Origin: Phlegmacium glaucopus
Lineage: Eukaryota > Basidiomycota > Agaricomycetes > Agaricales > Cortinariaceae
NCBI GenBank assembly: GCA_015039465.1
Contig: MU130549.1
Location: forward strand, 80,107-144,106
Direction: 5' to 3'
DNA: 64,000 nucleotides
The stretch's first letter is position 1, and every line of letters begins with the position of its first letter. Positions 20,871 to 32,176 of this stretch are shown here, piece after piece. A program made the position numbers and the translations under genes. The notes under the pieces are model-generated. The model was given only the letters and a program-made list of their open reading frames with translations, had not been told where the DNA came from and made no database searches.

Positions 20871-21129
20871 TCCGGTGATTACCGGCACCATCCCAACTGC
20901 CGGTCTGAGTGTGACTGCCGGCGTCATGTCCGCTTTTCCACCGGCACATGCCTGCATTGAAACCAGGACCCACTTCTGGAGTCACACACTGCCGGTGTCA
21001 ATGATACCGGCACCGACACGACACGTTCTGTGACATAAATGCACCACTGCTGGGCACAATTGCACGCTCCTCCACCCCGGGCCCCATTCTGTTGGCACCG
21101 GCATTTGATGCATGGCAGGTATTTATGGG

Positions 21130-21285
21130 CCATTCCTGGAATGTGTACGGTACAGCACAGTGTGCATTTCTATATATGGTATGTGGTATTCCCGGATTCA
21201 GTGCATTCCGGGAATCCGTACCATACGACACACTGTGTCTGTTCCAGGAATCGTGTGGTACAACACAGTGTAGTGTCCTTATGTG
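21130..21285. repeat. KDZ1 right terminal region
   Basis: The terminus is set at 21285 because the Helitron reading frame (…AMTDY) resumes at 21286. Reading inward from 21285 it begins CACATAAGGACACTACACTG; several ACAGTGTG/CACACTGT words follow, and an interrupted inverted repeat runs around 21145-21265. The matching left terminus is not in the window. Confidence 0.7.
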
Positions 21286-21352
21286 ATAATCGGTCATAGC
21301 AAAGTTAGGCAGTACCTCAACTTGACTCCTAGAAACACTGATGGTTTCATCA
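21286..21352 (-). pseudogene. 67-bp island of Helitron helicase between KDZ1 and KDZ2
   Basis: The minus strand encodes DETISVSRSQVEVLPNFAMTDY, the end-of-helicase motif of RepHel Helitrons, and directly continues the frame that stops at the KDZ2 insertion at 34907 (…CVLPNDE). The TTCATCA at 21346-21352 is the KDZ2 target duplication. The remainder of the helicase beyond …TDY is not found. Confidence 0.85.
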
Positions 21353-21857
21353 CACATAGGTAAACTACAGTGTAACGAGTACGACGCCCAGCGAACGCAT
21401 ACAGTGTAGTCGTCATGATCAGTTCGGGCGAACGCCAGCGAACGCCCTATAGGCTAGGCCAGCTACAGTTGGGCAACATACACTGTAGCCGTTCCAATCG
21501 GTTCGAGCGAACGGGCAAGCAGACATATGAGCCAAGCGGCATGGCATGCCGGTGCCGTCCGGCAGGGATTTGCCTAGCTGGAGGATTGGCGGCATAGCTG
21601 TCATGAGGAGGTAGATGTTAGGCAAATTAATGTGTGAGAGAGGGAATTGTCAGAGGGCATGTAGGTTGAACATGTGATGTAGATATGAGAGCATTGGGTA
21701 AGCTGAGCTGAGTTTAATCTCGAAGCAGGTGAAGCCGCTGCGCAATCGGCAGCTGAGTGACTGCCCAGAGAGCCTGGTCGGCTCGGCACGATACCGCTCT
21801 CTGTTGCCACCATCCAATGCCACTCGTGTGCTGCTGTCTGCGGCTGAAAATTTCCTG
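21353..21857 (+). repeat. KDZ2 left terminal inverted repeat
   Basis: About 500 bp that match 34400-34906 inverted, with scattered substitutions and small indels. It contains repeated ACACTGTA words and GCGAACG motifs near the end (GTTCGGGCGAACGCCAGCGA). Confidence 0.88.
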
Positions 21858-22180
21858 TATGTGCCGCTTTCTGCGGCTGAAAGTGTCATGTATGTGCCGC
21901 TTTCTGCGGCTGAATGGTACGTAGGTGCCGCTTGCTGCGGCTGAAAGTTTCATGTATGTGCCGCTTTCTGCGGCTGAAAGGTTCATGTATGTGCCGCTTG
22001 CTGCAGCTGAAAGTTTCATGTTTGTGCCGCTTTCTGTGGCTGAAAGTTTCATGTTTGTGCCGCTTTCTGTGGCTGAAAGTTTCATGTATGTGCCGCTGTC
22101 TGCGGCTGAATGTTTATGTAGGTGCCGCTTGCTGCGGCTGAACGGTTCATGTATGTGCCGCTTTCTGTGGCTGAATGTTT
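21830..22180. repeat. 33-bp hairpin tandem array in KDZ2
   Basis: About ten units of ~33 bp, consensus GTGCCGCTTTCTGCGGCTGA followed by AAGTTTCATGTAT. Each unit contains the inverted pair GCCGC-N5-GCGGC and so carries the element's CGGC word in both orientations. Only one decayed unit exists at the mirror place next to the right TIR (~34395). Repeated-peptide frames through the array are not genes. Confidence 0.9.
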
Positions 22181-22472
22181 CATGTTTGATGCCCTACAAG
22201 CGGCTACCATATTTGCCGAGAACACTGGGTCATATATAAGGCTGCAGGGATGTCTGCCGCTCTGTGCAGCACGCTTCCCCGCCCGATGTCCCTATGAGCG
22301 GCTATGTACATGCATATTGAACACGGCTCATATGTCAAGCGGCTCAAGACTAAGGTGCTATTTGCGGCTAAATGCTTCAGGGTAGGCAGTGTGATGCAAT
22401 GCCGCTTGTTATATCCTTCTAAACCAAGAATGCAGATTTCAGAACGATTGATTACAGCATAGAATATTTCCA

Positions 22473-23213
22473 TCAAATATTAGATGGCCCTGCTTCTCTT
22501 ATCGCCGTATTTTCCCAATGCCCATCTTTCAAAATATAATTGTCAAATTCCCCCACGTCGATGGCACTGATTGGTGGGTAAAGCTCATGGGAGACAATCT
22601 TGTCCATTCGATGCTTAAGTGCTGAGAAGGACTTTGCTGCCGAATCCGCCATCTTCAACCGTTCAATTTCGGCCATGTAGAGTCGGTGTGCGGCATCCTT
22701 ATAACTTAGACCCAATTTTTGGGCCAGGGCCTGTATCTCCACGTGTAGGAGTGAAGCTTCTTGTTCGGTCAAACTCTATCAAGTAGCCAAATGAGTTCTA
22801 GGAATAATGAGGTCTTCTTTACTCACTGGGTCAAGCGGTGTCTTCACTAACCCAGCTGCGATTGTACTGGAGGACTGGTGATGCTCATGTCATGGCTACT
22901 TTCAAGCGGCAGCGGCAACATGAGCGGCAGCGGGATACAGGTCGGCACATTTAAATAAAGAGTCCCAAATGTCAATGTGCAATGTCAATTGTGCAAATTA
23001 GCTAACCTCATATGTGGTATTCATAGCATTTACTTGTTCCCTGGCATCAATTGCTGCCAAGGCTTGTTCTGTGCTTGGAGCCAGAAAGTCGGGCACAATG
23101 TACTGTTTGCCTTGGTATTGCCGTACTCTGTATCCACCATGAAGTCGAGGTCCGACATGTTGTCCTTGCTGCTGTTGCCCACTTGCAAGGTTATCAACAT
23201 TTTGCGTGTCCAT
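22473..23213 (-). CDS. Accessory gene S2 (KDZ2), small conserved protein
   Basis: complement(join(22473..22775,22827..22883,23007..23213)), predicted 188 aa. The second intron has a GTGAGT donor; the first donor is GTTAGC, weaker but in the frame and place matched by S1. The protein aligns with S1: a K-x-Y-[IV]-V-P-[DE]-F segment in exon 1, a small G-x-V-x-x-P exon 2, and LAQKLGLSYKDAAHRLYMAE in exon 3. Exon 1 is preceded by Gln-rich sequence. Function unknown. The gene diverges from Y2, with about 225 bp between the start codons. Confidence 0.75.
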
Positions 23214-23437
23214 GATAAAGGTGATAATCTCAGAGTCATACATTATCAGGCAAGATCGCATGCTGTGGCGTGAGAAAGGGGCCATCACGTGCATCACAGG
23301 ATCCATTACACGAGCTTTTGTTGATTGAGATGTGGCGTGAGAAAAGCGGCTTGAAGGTGGAAGTAACAAAAAAAAATTTTGATTTCCTCTATAACCTCTA
23401 GCCGCACATTCCAGCCGATTGCCTCTGATCAATAACT
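23214..23437. promoter_or_regulatory. Shared intergenic promoter region of S2 and Y2
   Basis: 224 bp between divergent ATGs at 23213 (minus) and 23438 (plus). It contains an A9-T4 run at ~23369 and GCGGC words. The arrangement is the same as at 16265-16485 in KDZ1. Confidence 0.45.
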
Positions 23438-25941
23438 ATGGCCTATCACACTATCCCTCATCAACAACTCACAGCTTCCCATATCCGGGAATCCCTGCTC
23501 GATTTCGATGACCAAGTCCGACAAGCACTGGAAGGAGGTAATATTCAGGTTACCATGCGGCACATTGCCCGCAGACTGGTGAGACCGATTTCCTGACTTG
23601 AGCAATATGACTACTTACAAAACCTCACAGAGGGACATATGTTCACTGCAGACTACGGGAGATGCAGCTATACGTGCTGCGTTTCCTGCCCGACTTTTTT
23701 TGTATGTTTTCCTCAACTCTTGGAATCGGCAAGAACAGCGGACGGCAGCAGATTTTGTCACTCAGCAGCAAGCCGCTCTTCGTGAGTACGATCGGCACAA
23801 TGGCAAGCAACGAATGCCCTCACCTCGTGGGTCGCCAACACGACCTGCGCCCTCTCCAGCTGGGCCAGGCACTGGGGCAGCCCTGGGTCGTGCCGCTGCA
23901 TCTGCCATGCACTCCCACCCCTCTTCCCACCTGCCGCCAGCCGTTGCCGCTCCTGCTGTTGTTGTGGCCGCCCTGCCCTCTGTCCGCCGTCCTGTAGCCC
24001 GTCCTGCCGGTGCCGCTCAGAAAAAGCCGGCACCCATCTCAGCCAACGTCACCACACCCCAGGGTTCCTCTTCTGCCAGGCCACGTCCCAGGCCTACTGG
24101 CAAGATCATCCCATCTGGCACTGAGGTAATTCACGTTCGACGTGCAGAACCCACACCTGTCACATCCAACCAGATGGATGCTGATCCACCTGTCCGGACA
24201 TTCCGGATGCTTGAAGAAGACGACGATGAAGAGGAACATCGGTCCGATGCATCAGAGGAGGAGGGGGACGAGGAAGACGAGGGGGAGGAGGACGAGGAGG
24301 AGGAGGAGGAGGACGAGAGGCTTGCACGAGCGGCACCTGCCCGGCGGCCCTCAGCGGCATCAGGAGCGACTCAGAGACGACGGCCTGCAACAAAAGCGGG
24401 TGGCAGACATGAACCCCCATGTAAGACATGCCTCAAAGTAGGACGACACTGTTTGAAAGAGATGGGTCACGGGGCATGCTTCTCATGCTACAAAAATAAA
24501 CACCGGTGTGAGTATTCGAAGGGTGGAGAGTACAGGGGAGGGTCAGGGGGTGAGGAGGAGACCAAGAAGAAGCGGCGGCACCGGCAGGCGGTGGCGAAGG
24601 CTGCAAGGAAGATACAGCCGCGGAAGGTGAGAGTAGTAGATGACGATGAGGAGGAAGGGGTCCATGGTCCTGAGAACCATCGGAAGCCTAAGAGCAAAGG
24701 CAAGGCGCCTCCGAAGTCGAAGGAAGTTGTGGATGATGACACAGACGATGGTCCAGTCAGGCCAGCGAGCAATCATTGGGTAGACGTGAGTGACTCCGAG
24801 GCACCAACAAAGTCAAAGCGGCAGGGTCGTCCGGCAAGCCGAACCAAAAAGCAGTGGGAGGGGAAAGCGGCAGCGGCAGAAGGACCAAAGCATGGTTTGT
24901 CCGATTCCATGGTTGCCTGATGTCATTGACTGACATGTGAACGAAGATATGTCCCTCGTAAATATACAGCATCACTTGGATCGCCTAGATATGAAGGTCG
25001 ACCAGACCCTCGAAGGGATCACAGCTGTTTACCTGCGTTCTGCCAAGTTTGAACGGCACATGGAGTTCCTGGAAGAACTTCTGCGTGAAATCCTGGACCG
25101 GCTACCCACCCAGCCAGATTATGGTGTACAGGAGAGCTCGGATGAGGCCGACGCTTCCATGGAGGTTGACGCTACCAGCCCTCCTGGTAGATCCACTCCA
25201 CCTGTCCTGCCCCCTGATGCCTCTCCTGCCGCATCTCATACCGCTCCTCCGGTCTGTCTCCCGAAGCCCAGCATCGTTGCCTCTCCAACGTCCACTCACG
25301 TCACCTCTTCGTATACCACTCCTCCAGTTGTGACTGGCCTCAGTTCGCCTCCCACGTCACTAATGTCTGCTGGACCCATTGCATCCCCAACGTCCGCCCC
25401 TATTGCCTCCTCATCTGCCACTCCTCCTGTTGTTGCCACCTGTGCGGGTGTGACTGCCCCTGGTCCCACTCCCACGTCACCGCTGTCTGGCTGTGCTGTC
25501 GATACTGACATGCCAGTATCTATGGCCATGGCCTGGACACCTACCACTGTGCCGCCTCCGGTACCATCTGCCGCTTTGCCGCATGCCGCTGCCGCTCCTG
25601 CCATCGCTACCCTTGACAATGATAGTACTCCACTGCCAATGCTCCCACCTCCAACTCCTGCTGTCAACCTCCAGCCTCCTACCCCACAAACGTCACAAGA
25701 GGCATTGGAGGCTGGTCCTCGTACTCTGATCCCCTCACCAAACACTCTGCCTCCTTCTTGGCTCCGCAGTCGCAGCCGTTCACCTCGTCCACCGGCTGCC
25801 GGTAACTCAAGCTTGGAACCCCCGACGCAAGGTCCTCTAACCCGCTCCCGTTCGGCCAGCGCAAGTGCGTCCGAACATGCTGGAAGCAAGCACAAGGCTG
25901 AGGACGCGGGACAGGAACGGTCTGGTAAACGTCACAAGTGA
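23438..25941 (+). CDS. Accessory gene Y2 (KDZ2), Zn2Cys6-like, SIM-like motif and coiled coil
   Basis: join(23438..23578,23631..24894,24947..25941), predicted 799 aa; introns of 52 nt each (donors GTGAGA and GTTTGT). The N-terminal helical module (FLYVFLNSWNRQ) aligns with Y1. Then come a Pro/Ala-rich linker, a dense acidic tract (~residues 250-285), and a cysteine cluster C311-x2-C-x6-C321-x8-C330-x2-C-x6-C340 with Zn2Cys6 spacing identical to the gypsy antisense gene. Lys/Arg-rich sequence and the SIM-like WVDVSDSEAPT follow. The third exon starts a coiled coil (NIQHHLDRLDMKVDQTLEGI), then Pro/Ser-rich repeats with PAVNLQPPTP, ending in an SR-like basic tail. Likely nuclear and DNA-binding; the role is inferred. 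Confidence 0.8.
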
Positions 25942-26176
25942 TTGGGACCACGCGGGCTGGTTTTTTTGACTTAGAATACCGAAAACTTTGGCTGTTAGAT
26001 TTTGTCATCTGTCCTTTTTGCCGCCCTCCACACAGGAGGGCGGCTCCTTAAATTTTTTGTTATCTTGCCTCCCAGGAGGACCCAAATGTTACATATGGTA
26101 TTCAAAATATCATCTTTTGCTGTTCTGTGTAGTGAGACAAATCCAAAACATTGAGAGCACCATATTACTACTGGTG
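25942..26176. other. Convergent 3' intergenic region of Y2 and X2
   Basis: 235 bp between the stop codons of Y2 (plus) and X2 (minus). It contains a short inverted repeat (CCTCCACACAGGAGG) and T-rich stretches. No gene seen. Confidence 0.5.
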
Positions 26177-28351
26177 TCAGAAACGTCTGGGTGCCTTGTC
26201 CTTTGCCGTTGCCGCCCTAGTCCTCCTGGCTACTCCTTCATCAGCTGCCATCATAGATGCCGCTGCTGCTGCTCTGGTCCGCATGCTCTGCCGAATCTGT
26301 GGTGGCAAGTCTTGTCCCTGTCTGGGTAATGTGTCGTTATCGTCTGCTCCCGGCCGATCTTGGTGAGTAATGAATGCAGTTGAGATTGATGGTGACTGTG
26401 TAGGGGTGCCGCCTGGTATGGTCACAGCCGCAGCCGCATCGGGTGCTCCGCTTGCCGCCGCGGCCGCTGCTTTGGCTGCTGCATGGCCTCTTGCGGACAC
26501 CCTCACCACTAGCCCTGCTGTTCTGATTCGATCAGTCTCAGTATCCGCTCCCACACACTCTTGTAGTGGTGCTGCTGATGTGGATCTTTGCTCCGTACTA
26601 CCAGCATGAGGGTGTCGGCGTGTGGATACCGCAATCAGCTCATAGCCATCTGGTCCTCTGCTTGCCGCTTCGGCAGTTGCCTCAGTTGCCGCATGGCCTG
26701 TTGCTGACGATACCGCAATTGGCTCAGCTTGTCCAGGTGTAGCCTGACTGCGTCTTGCCACCTCCTTCTCCTTACCTCTCCTGTTGACTGTAACATGGGG
26801 TTGTTGAGTGCTGTTATCTGACATTAGATTCGGATACAATGCGTTGATAGACTGTTTATCCCGTCCAATGAATAGCCTGAATCGAAAGGCCCGTTCTACA
26901 CCGTCCCTGATCTGCCGCTGATATACATGCCGCATGAGCCGAACAATGTTGTCCTTGTGCATATTTCGTGGATCTTTTATCACGAGTCCCTCTGGTCTGT
27001 ATTCATGGGCCACAAATCGATTGGTGTTCTTTTCTACTTGTTCAAAAGGCACCTGCCTCATGAGTCCGCCGCTTGCAAGGTCTAGGCACATTCCCACGTT
27101 ATCATAGTTTGTATGACCCAGCGGCATTCACTCACAGTAATGCTGGCTTAAAAAGGAACGTAGGATGTGTTCCCACTGTTTCTTTGTGAGGTCTCCTGTT
27201 ACTGCTTGCGGCAGCATCGGGAAGCCATTGATGCCGCTGGAGAGGTCAACGAGATCGATGGCCTGCCGGGGACTTGGGAAGGCGTTAACACCGCTTTGTA
27301 AATCAACGAGATTTGTCGAGTGGGATCCAGAGCCGCTAGGGTGGTCGTCCGCTCCTGTCCGATTGCTAACTGAGCTTGCCAACTGCCCATCTTGAGTTCG
27401 GATTGATTTAACAAAGTCAAGTAGTAGCCTTTTAATTTCCATCACTTTGTCATTATATCGTGCTGTAAATGACTGCCCATTTCTTCCCACGTGTTTGGCA
27501 ATGTCTTCATGGCTGCGAGTAGAGAAGGGAATGCGAGCGGTCTGTTAGTATCGGCCACATATGTCTCTGAGCAGCATCAGCACCTACCAATCCACGACCC
27601 AACGCCCTTGACAGTCTGAATGCACAGTGAAAACCATGGTCAACATTCCCATATCCAACCAGCGTTCATGAGCCCACTTCCGTACTACTTCATCTCCATG
27701 TCTCTCTGCCCGCCTTGTCATAAATTTAGCAGTTTGTCTACACCATAAAGCAGGATCTTAGACACTCACTCATGCTGAGTATTTTCAGGGTTACCTTCCC
27801 TCTTACGAGCTTCAACTTTGGCATCAAAAGCGGCACGGTCCTGTGGACTCATGCTGTCGAGAACCTGCTTGCAAGCATGTGTTCGTTGTGCAAAAAATCT
27901 GGGATCCGTCCAATCAACACACATCACATCCAACATCAGCTTGAGTTCCTTATGGACTGCTTCAGTATGCTCCTTCCATATAATATTTAGCGGATTAACA
28001 ATGATTAAACTCTTGTGCTCGGTCAAGGCCGCAACAGGACGCCAGTTGTTTCTAATCCATGTTGCCAAAGCCTATGGACATGTGTCAATAAATATACTGG
28101 TGCTTCATAACAGGTAACACCACAACCTGCTGTCGGGATTTCCATTCTTCATCATTCATTGGGCCGATACCCTGGTCATTCCAGTAATTGAAAATGGCGG
28201 GCAGGATCTTTTCTCGCATTAATTGTCCCCGCAGCTCTCTTGTTGACGAGCTGCGATATTCCTCTTTGAATTTCCCAAATATCTCCTTTTCCACCGGTGT
28301 GTAGAGGCCCTGCTTTCGTGGTTGCCTAGCTTTGGGAGAGGGAGCAGTCAT
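26177..28351 (-). CDS. Accessory gene X2 (KDZ2), unknown function
   Basis: Minus-strand gene with ATG at 28351. Exons: 28127-28351, 27770-28071, 27588-27737, ~27128-27512 and ~26177-27072. The first donor is GTTGTG (unusual); the others are GTGAGT and GTAGGT types. Exon 1 has KILPAIFNYW, exon 2 WIRNNWR and KQVLDSMS, exon 3 WLDMGM..TVHSD, exon 4 starts at the H-E-D-I-A motif, and exon 5 has VPFEQVEK and ERAFRF. Each block aligns with X1 of KDZ1, with the same intron phases. The C-terminal third is Ala-rich and ends in a basic stretch. No known domain recognised; conservation across two diverged elements suggests a real role in the element. Confidence 0.75.
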
Positions 28352-28528
28352 CGTGAGGATACGCAGATAACAACAAAAGACAAATGCCATCGTGACAATA
28401 ACATGCGGCATAACACAAAAGAGAAATGTCATTGTGACAATAACATGTGGTTAACCTCGTGTTCACCTTGAGGTCACTTATCATTGCCCCTTCTCCAACA
28501 TATTTCTTCACAAGTTGCTCTACCAGCC
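28352..28528. promoter_or_regulatory. Divergent promoter region of X2 and KDZ2 transposase
   Basis: 177 bp between the two start codons. It contains a near-perfect ~45-bp direct repeat (AAATGYCATYGTGACAATAACATG, twice), a candidate site for a shared regulator. The corresponding place in KDZ1 holds the minisatellite at 10795-11195. Confidence 0.5.
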
Positions 28529-31500
28529 ATGGAACATCAGCCAGGCCGATCAGTGAAACGGAAAAACAAACGGCAGCGGCTGGTGGAAGGTGAGGACGAC
28601 GCACTGGACACTGTGATGGTAGAAAGAAGGCAGGTGGAGACACCGGCAGGAACTATGCAACAGAGAGTCAAGGTGCCGGTCAGACTCGACGTGATGCGAC
28701 CTGATCAACACGCGGGCATAGGTGTCGCTATGCCATCCACATTACAAGGAGCGGAATCGGCAGGTGCGGCATGTGCGGCAGACATGGCTGATGCCCATCT
28801 TCCTGAGAACAGTGACATGCCAATAGAGGGACCAAGAAAAGAAGGGAATAAACAATTTTTATACCTGCAGGAATTTGCATGCCGGGTGGATAGCCTTCTT
28901 CAGGCCCTACTTTCAAGAGAAGGTCTAAATAACAGTCAGTGCAGTAAATGTAATGCACAAAGCGGGAAATGGAGGTGTAAGGACTGCCTTGGAGCGCAAC
29001 CGCTCTGCCGCCTGTGTATGCGGCAGACACACATAGACAACCCCTTCCACCGGATTGAAAAGTGGACTGGGAAGCATTTCCAAGCGGCAGGGCTTTGGGA
29101 AGTCGGGGTCTATATCCGGCTGCGGCACCGTGACTCTACACCTGCCTGCCAATATATGCAATGGCAGGAGGAGGTATTGGAGAACTTCCAGACCCTCAAG
29201 GATCAAGATGATCACAACATTACTGCTGCCATGCCAGATGTTATCCTACCCAGTTACGCAGACAATGCTCCACCCAATGATATGACCGACGATGCGGCAC
29301 AGGCACAGGACAACGAATTTATGCGGCATATGGATTGGCTTCGCGGATCTGGTGGCAGATCTAGGGACAATGTCGAGGACATATCTGAGATCTTCCGGGA
29401 TGAGGATGAGGATCTATGTGAAGATTCAGAAGCCGATGTTTCAACTGAAGAGATTGGAGTATCGGGATTCGAGTCTTACATTTCACACAATGCCGCTACC
29501 GCTGTGCCGCTCGCCAATGCCCTCAACAATACCTATGTCCGGGTCATTCACACAAACGGTGTCCACCATCTGGCCTTAGCCACATGTTCCTGCACAGGTA
29601 TGCAGGGTCTACCAGAGGATCTGATTCACGCGGGACTTATGCCGACAAGTTTCAAGCGGGTCCGGACGATATTCACACTTGCTGTCCTTGATCAGTTCAG
29701 ATACTCCAATCTGGAAATGAAGGCATCGGCATATCAGTTTTTCGAGATGTTACGCAGAATAACAATGCCAATGACCCCTGCCAAGGTCGTTAACTTTTAC
29801 CATGAATTGCGACGACTATCACGTGTTTGGCGATGGATGAAGAAGTTGAAATGGGCAGGATTGGGTCACAAAGAGGCTAACGCAATGGACGTATCTCCAG
29901 GCGAATTAGCCATATTCTGTCCTGCATGTCCGCAGCCAGGCATTAACCTGCCACATAACTGGTTAACTGATCCGAATTGTTGGGTTTACCGCCGTTTCTT
30001 TGTAGCAGATGGGAACTTCAAGGCGGATCATGTCAAGCAAAATCAAGCTGGCCCTGACCTCTGGTTGTCTGAGGGTGGAGGGATGATGACTCGGCGAGCT
30101 GAATACAAGGAGTTTTTGCGGACAGCCACTGAGCGGCTCACGGTAAGACTGGTATGCCGCACAGCCGTTCTTGCGGACGCTAACTCTGTCCGTAGAAGGC
30201 ACCATGTGAAAACACTTTCAGAGCGATTGAGCAGGCCATGCTATTCTCGAAATCCTGTGACATCACTGGAATAGTGGCGATCGCCTGTGCAAGGCATGGA
30301 TGTTTTGCACCAAATAGTATTGTGGATTTGACACGGGGGGAACAACAGAAAAATGTCGACTGGGCCTTTCTGGAGGCACTTCGGACAACATCCTTAGATG
30401 CGGCCCAGGGTGTCATGCTCATATACGACATAGCCTGTCAGTACTTCATCCATATGAACGACCGGATCGGCACGCAGCTACCGATCGGCTTAGAGGTCGA
30501 CCGGGCAATTGGCTTGTTTCATGTCCATGCGCACAAAGAGGCTTGTTTCTTCAGATATGCTTCATCATTCATTCCTGGGACCGGCGTGTGCGCTGGAGAA
30601 ATATTAGAATCCCTTTGGTCCAACCTCAACACAATATCACCGGCAACATGGACAGCAACATTGGCACATCGGGCAGAAATCATAGATGATCATGCCACTG
30701 ACTCAAATCATTCAAAGACACTTGCCATTGGTATGTTCCGTAGCAATTTTGATGCACTCGAATTTATCCGTTTCAAAGGGACAACGCTTACACGGAGATT
30801 CAAAGAGAGTTTGGACATGGTCAAAGAGACAACAAAGTATTATGATCATTTGACGTCAACCGCTGCCGCTGCCGACATTGCCGAGTGGTCGGCATGCATC
30901 ATAGCGGCTGAGGCAGAGCGACTGAAGGACCCCGCTGTCATGGACATACTTGCCGCACGAGAACCCAAGTGTCATACCCAACCAGAGCCAGTTGATCAGA
31001 TTACACCGATGGGTGAGGATTGGTGTAGATTAGCAATTGCAGTAGAAGAGCGGCAGATTGACATTCAGGATCGGGTCAGACGCCTTGGCAAAGAACCACG
31101 TGAAGAAGACCGGCAGGATGTTGAGCGGCTACGCGGCCTCTTGGTGGCTGAGCTTGCACAGGTGGTGTCCTTGCAGACTATTGCAGTGTCATATGTTGGA
31201 AATATGCGGGTCGTTGCAACTGAACATGATGTGGAACACTTTGAAAATCTTGATGAAGAGGGTCCTCAGTCAGCCGCTGGCCGCTCAGCCAACTCTCTTG
31301 CTGCCGAGGTTTCCGCTCCCACTGAAGGGTTAGCACCAGAGTGTCAGCTTGTCTCTATGCCGTCCAACACTCTTCAGGATGATCATCCTCTTCGCCTGGT
31401 AGAACTCTCACTTAGAAAGGACCAAGCGGCACGATACCTACAGGCTTTGCGGGAGGTCATTGCGGACAAATCTTTTCACTTTTCCGACATAATGCGACTG

Positions 31501-32108
31501 GCACCAAAAAAGAGTGTCCGCACACGTGCCCGCACCGCAGTCGGAAAACTCAATCATCGGATCGCCTTGTATAGCCGCATTTACAGAAGGTGCCGCCTGG
31601 CATTGATCAATCTGAGTGCCGACCAAGAAACGTTGCACCAATTTCAGTTGCTGCAGAGGGATGATGTGATGGCAAGCACTGTCATCCTCGATCCGAATCG
31701 GCCGGGTGCTTCCTCCCTCCGCCTCTCATGGATCTGGCAATCATCAACTGATAGACTTCTGCCGCAGTCCGCTGACTCAGTTCGTGAATGTACGTAAAAT
31801 GATGACTTTGCATCTATGTCCAATTGATTAAGGTTGCGTCAGTCCAACGTGTCCATTGGTTGAGAGCAAGAGCGCAAAATAATCGGTGGAATGAAGAACA
31901 TATATTAGTTGGATATGAGATGGAGTGGTCTGTAAGATACTTTCTTAATAACGCGAGGGTATGGGAAGGGCGCAGCGATGCCGCTGCAGGCAATCCGGGA
32001 GCGGCTGCCTATGCGGCAAGGCAGGTTACCAAATGGCGGCAGGTGGCTGCCTCCTGTGATCATCTCTTTCAGGGCATCAACCCTCATTACGTCAGGCTTG
32101 TTACGTGA
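28529..32108 (+). CDS. KDZ transposase (CxC2 type), apparently intact
   Basis: join(28529..30142,30196..31789,31843..32108), predicted 1,157 aa. Both introns are 53 nt with donors GTAAGA and GTACGT. Order of motifs: a basic N-terminus; the CxC2 cluster (residues ~135-200: CSKC, CKDC, CRLC, PFHRIEKW, RLRHRD); an acidic region; the conserved T-N-G-V-H-H segment; the RNase H-type catalytic core with DGNF (D494), YDIACQY (D616), the H-V-H-A-H-K-E-A-C-F-F-R-Y block and GEILESLW (E673 or E676) as likely acidic residues; and a C-terminal RWNEE..GYEMEWSVRYF segment. A non-ATG open frame extends a little upstream; the ATG at 28529 is the first good start. This is the candidate autonomous transposase of KDZ2. 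Confidence 0.93.
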
Positions 32109-32176
32109 CAATGTGACTTTGTTCGGTTTGATTGTTATCATCAGCCTTTACCATCATTAGCTTGCCAAGAGCGATA

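Larger units (their letters stand above)
9482..21285 (-). mobile_element. KDZ1: degraded KDZ transposon with accessory genes
   Basis: KDZ-class DNA transposon lacking its left end, which was lost at the palindrome junction 9481/9482. Order from the left: transposase (minus, broken), gene X1 (plus), gene Y1 (minus), gene S1 (plus), a repeat-rich subterminal region, and a terminus ending at 21285. Read inward, the right terminus begins CACATAAGGACACTACACTG, close to the KDZ2 terminus CACATAGGTAAACTACAGTG. It sits in the Helitron helicase gene 67 bp from KDZ2. Secondary insertions are a 668 bp MITE in X1, a KDZ3-related non-autonomous element at 18687-19907, and an LTR end in Y1. The element is saturated with CCGGCA/TGCCGG. 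Confidence 0.85.

Noticed and set aside
21714..22239. Open frames repeating a peptide like MYVPLSAAES on both strands
   Set aside because: They arise because the 33-bp hairpin satellite has a length divisible by three; no start context, splice signals or homology.
25296..25895. 199-codon Gly-rich minus-strand frame
   Set aside because: Shadow of the Pro-rich part of Y2; no independent support.
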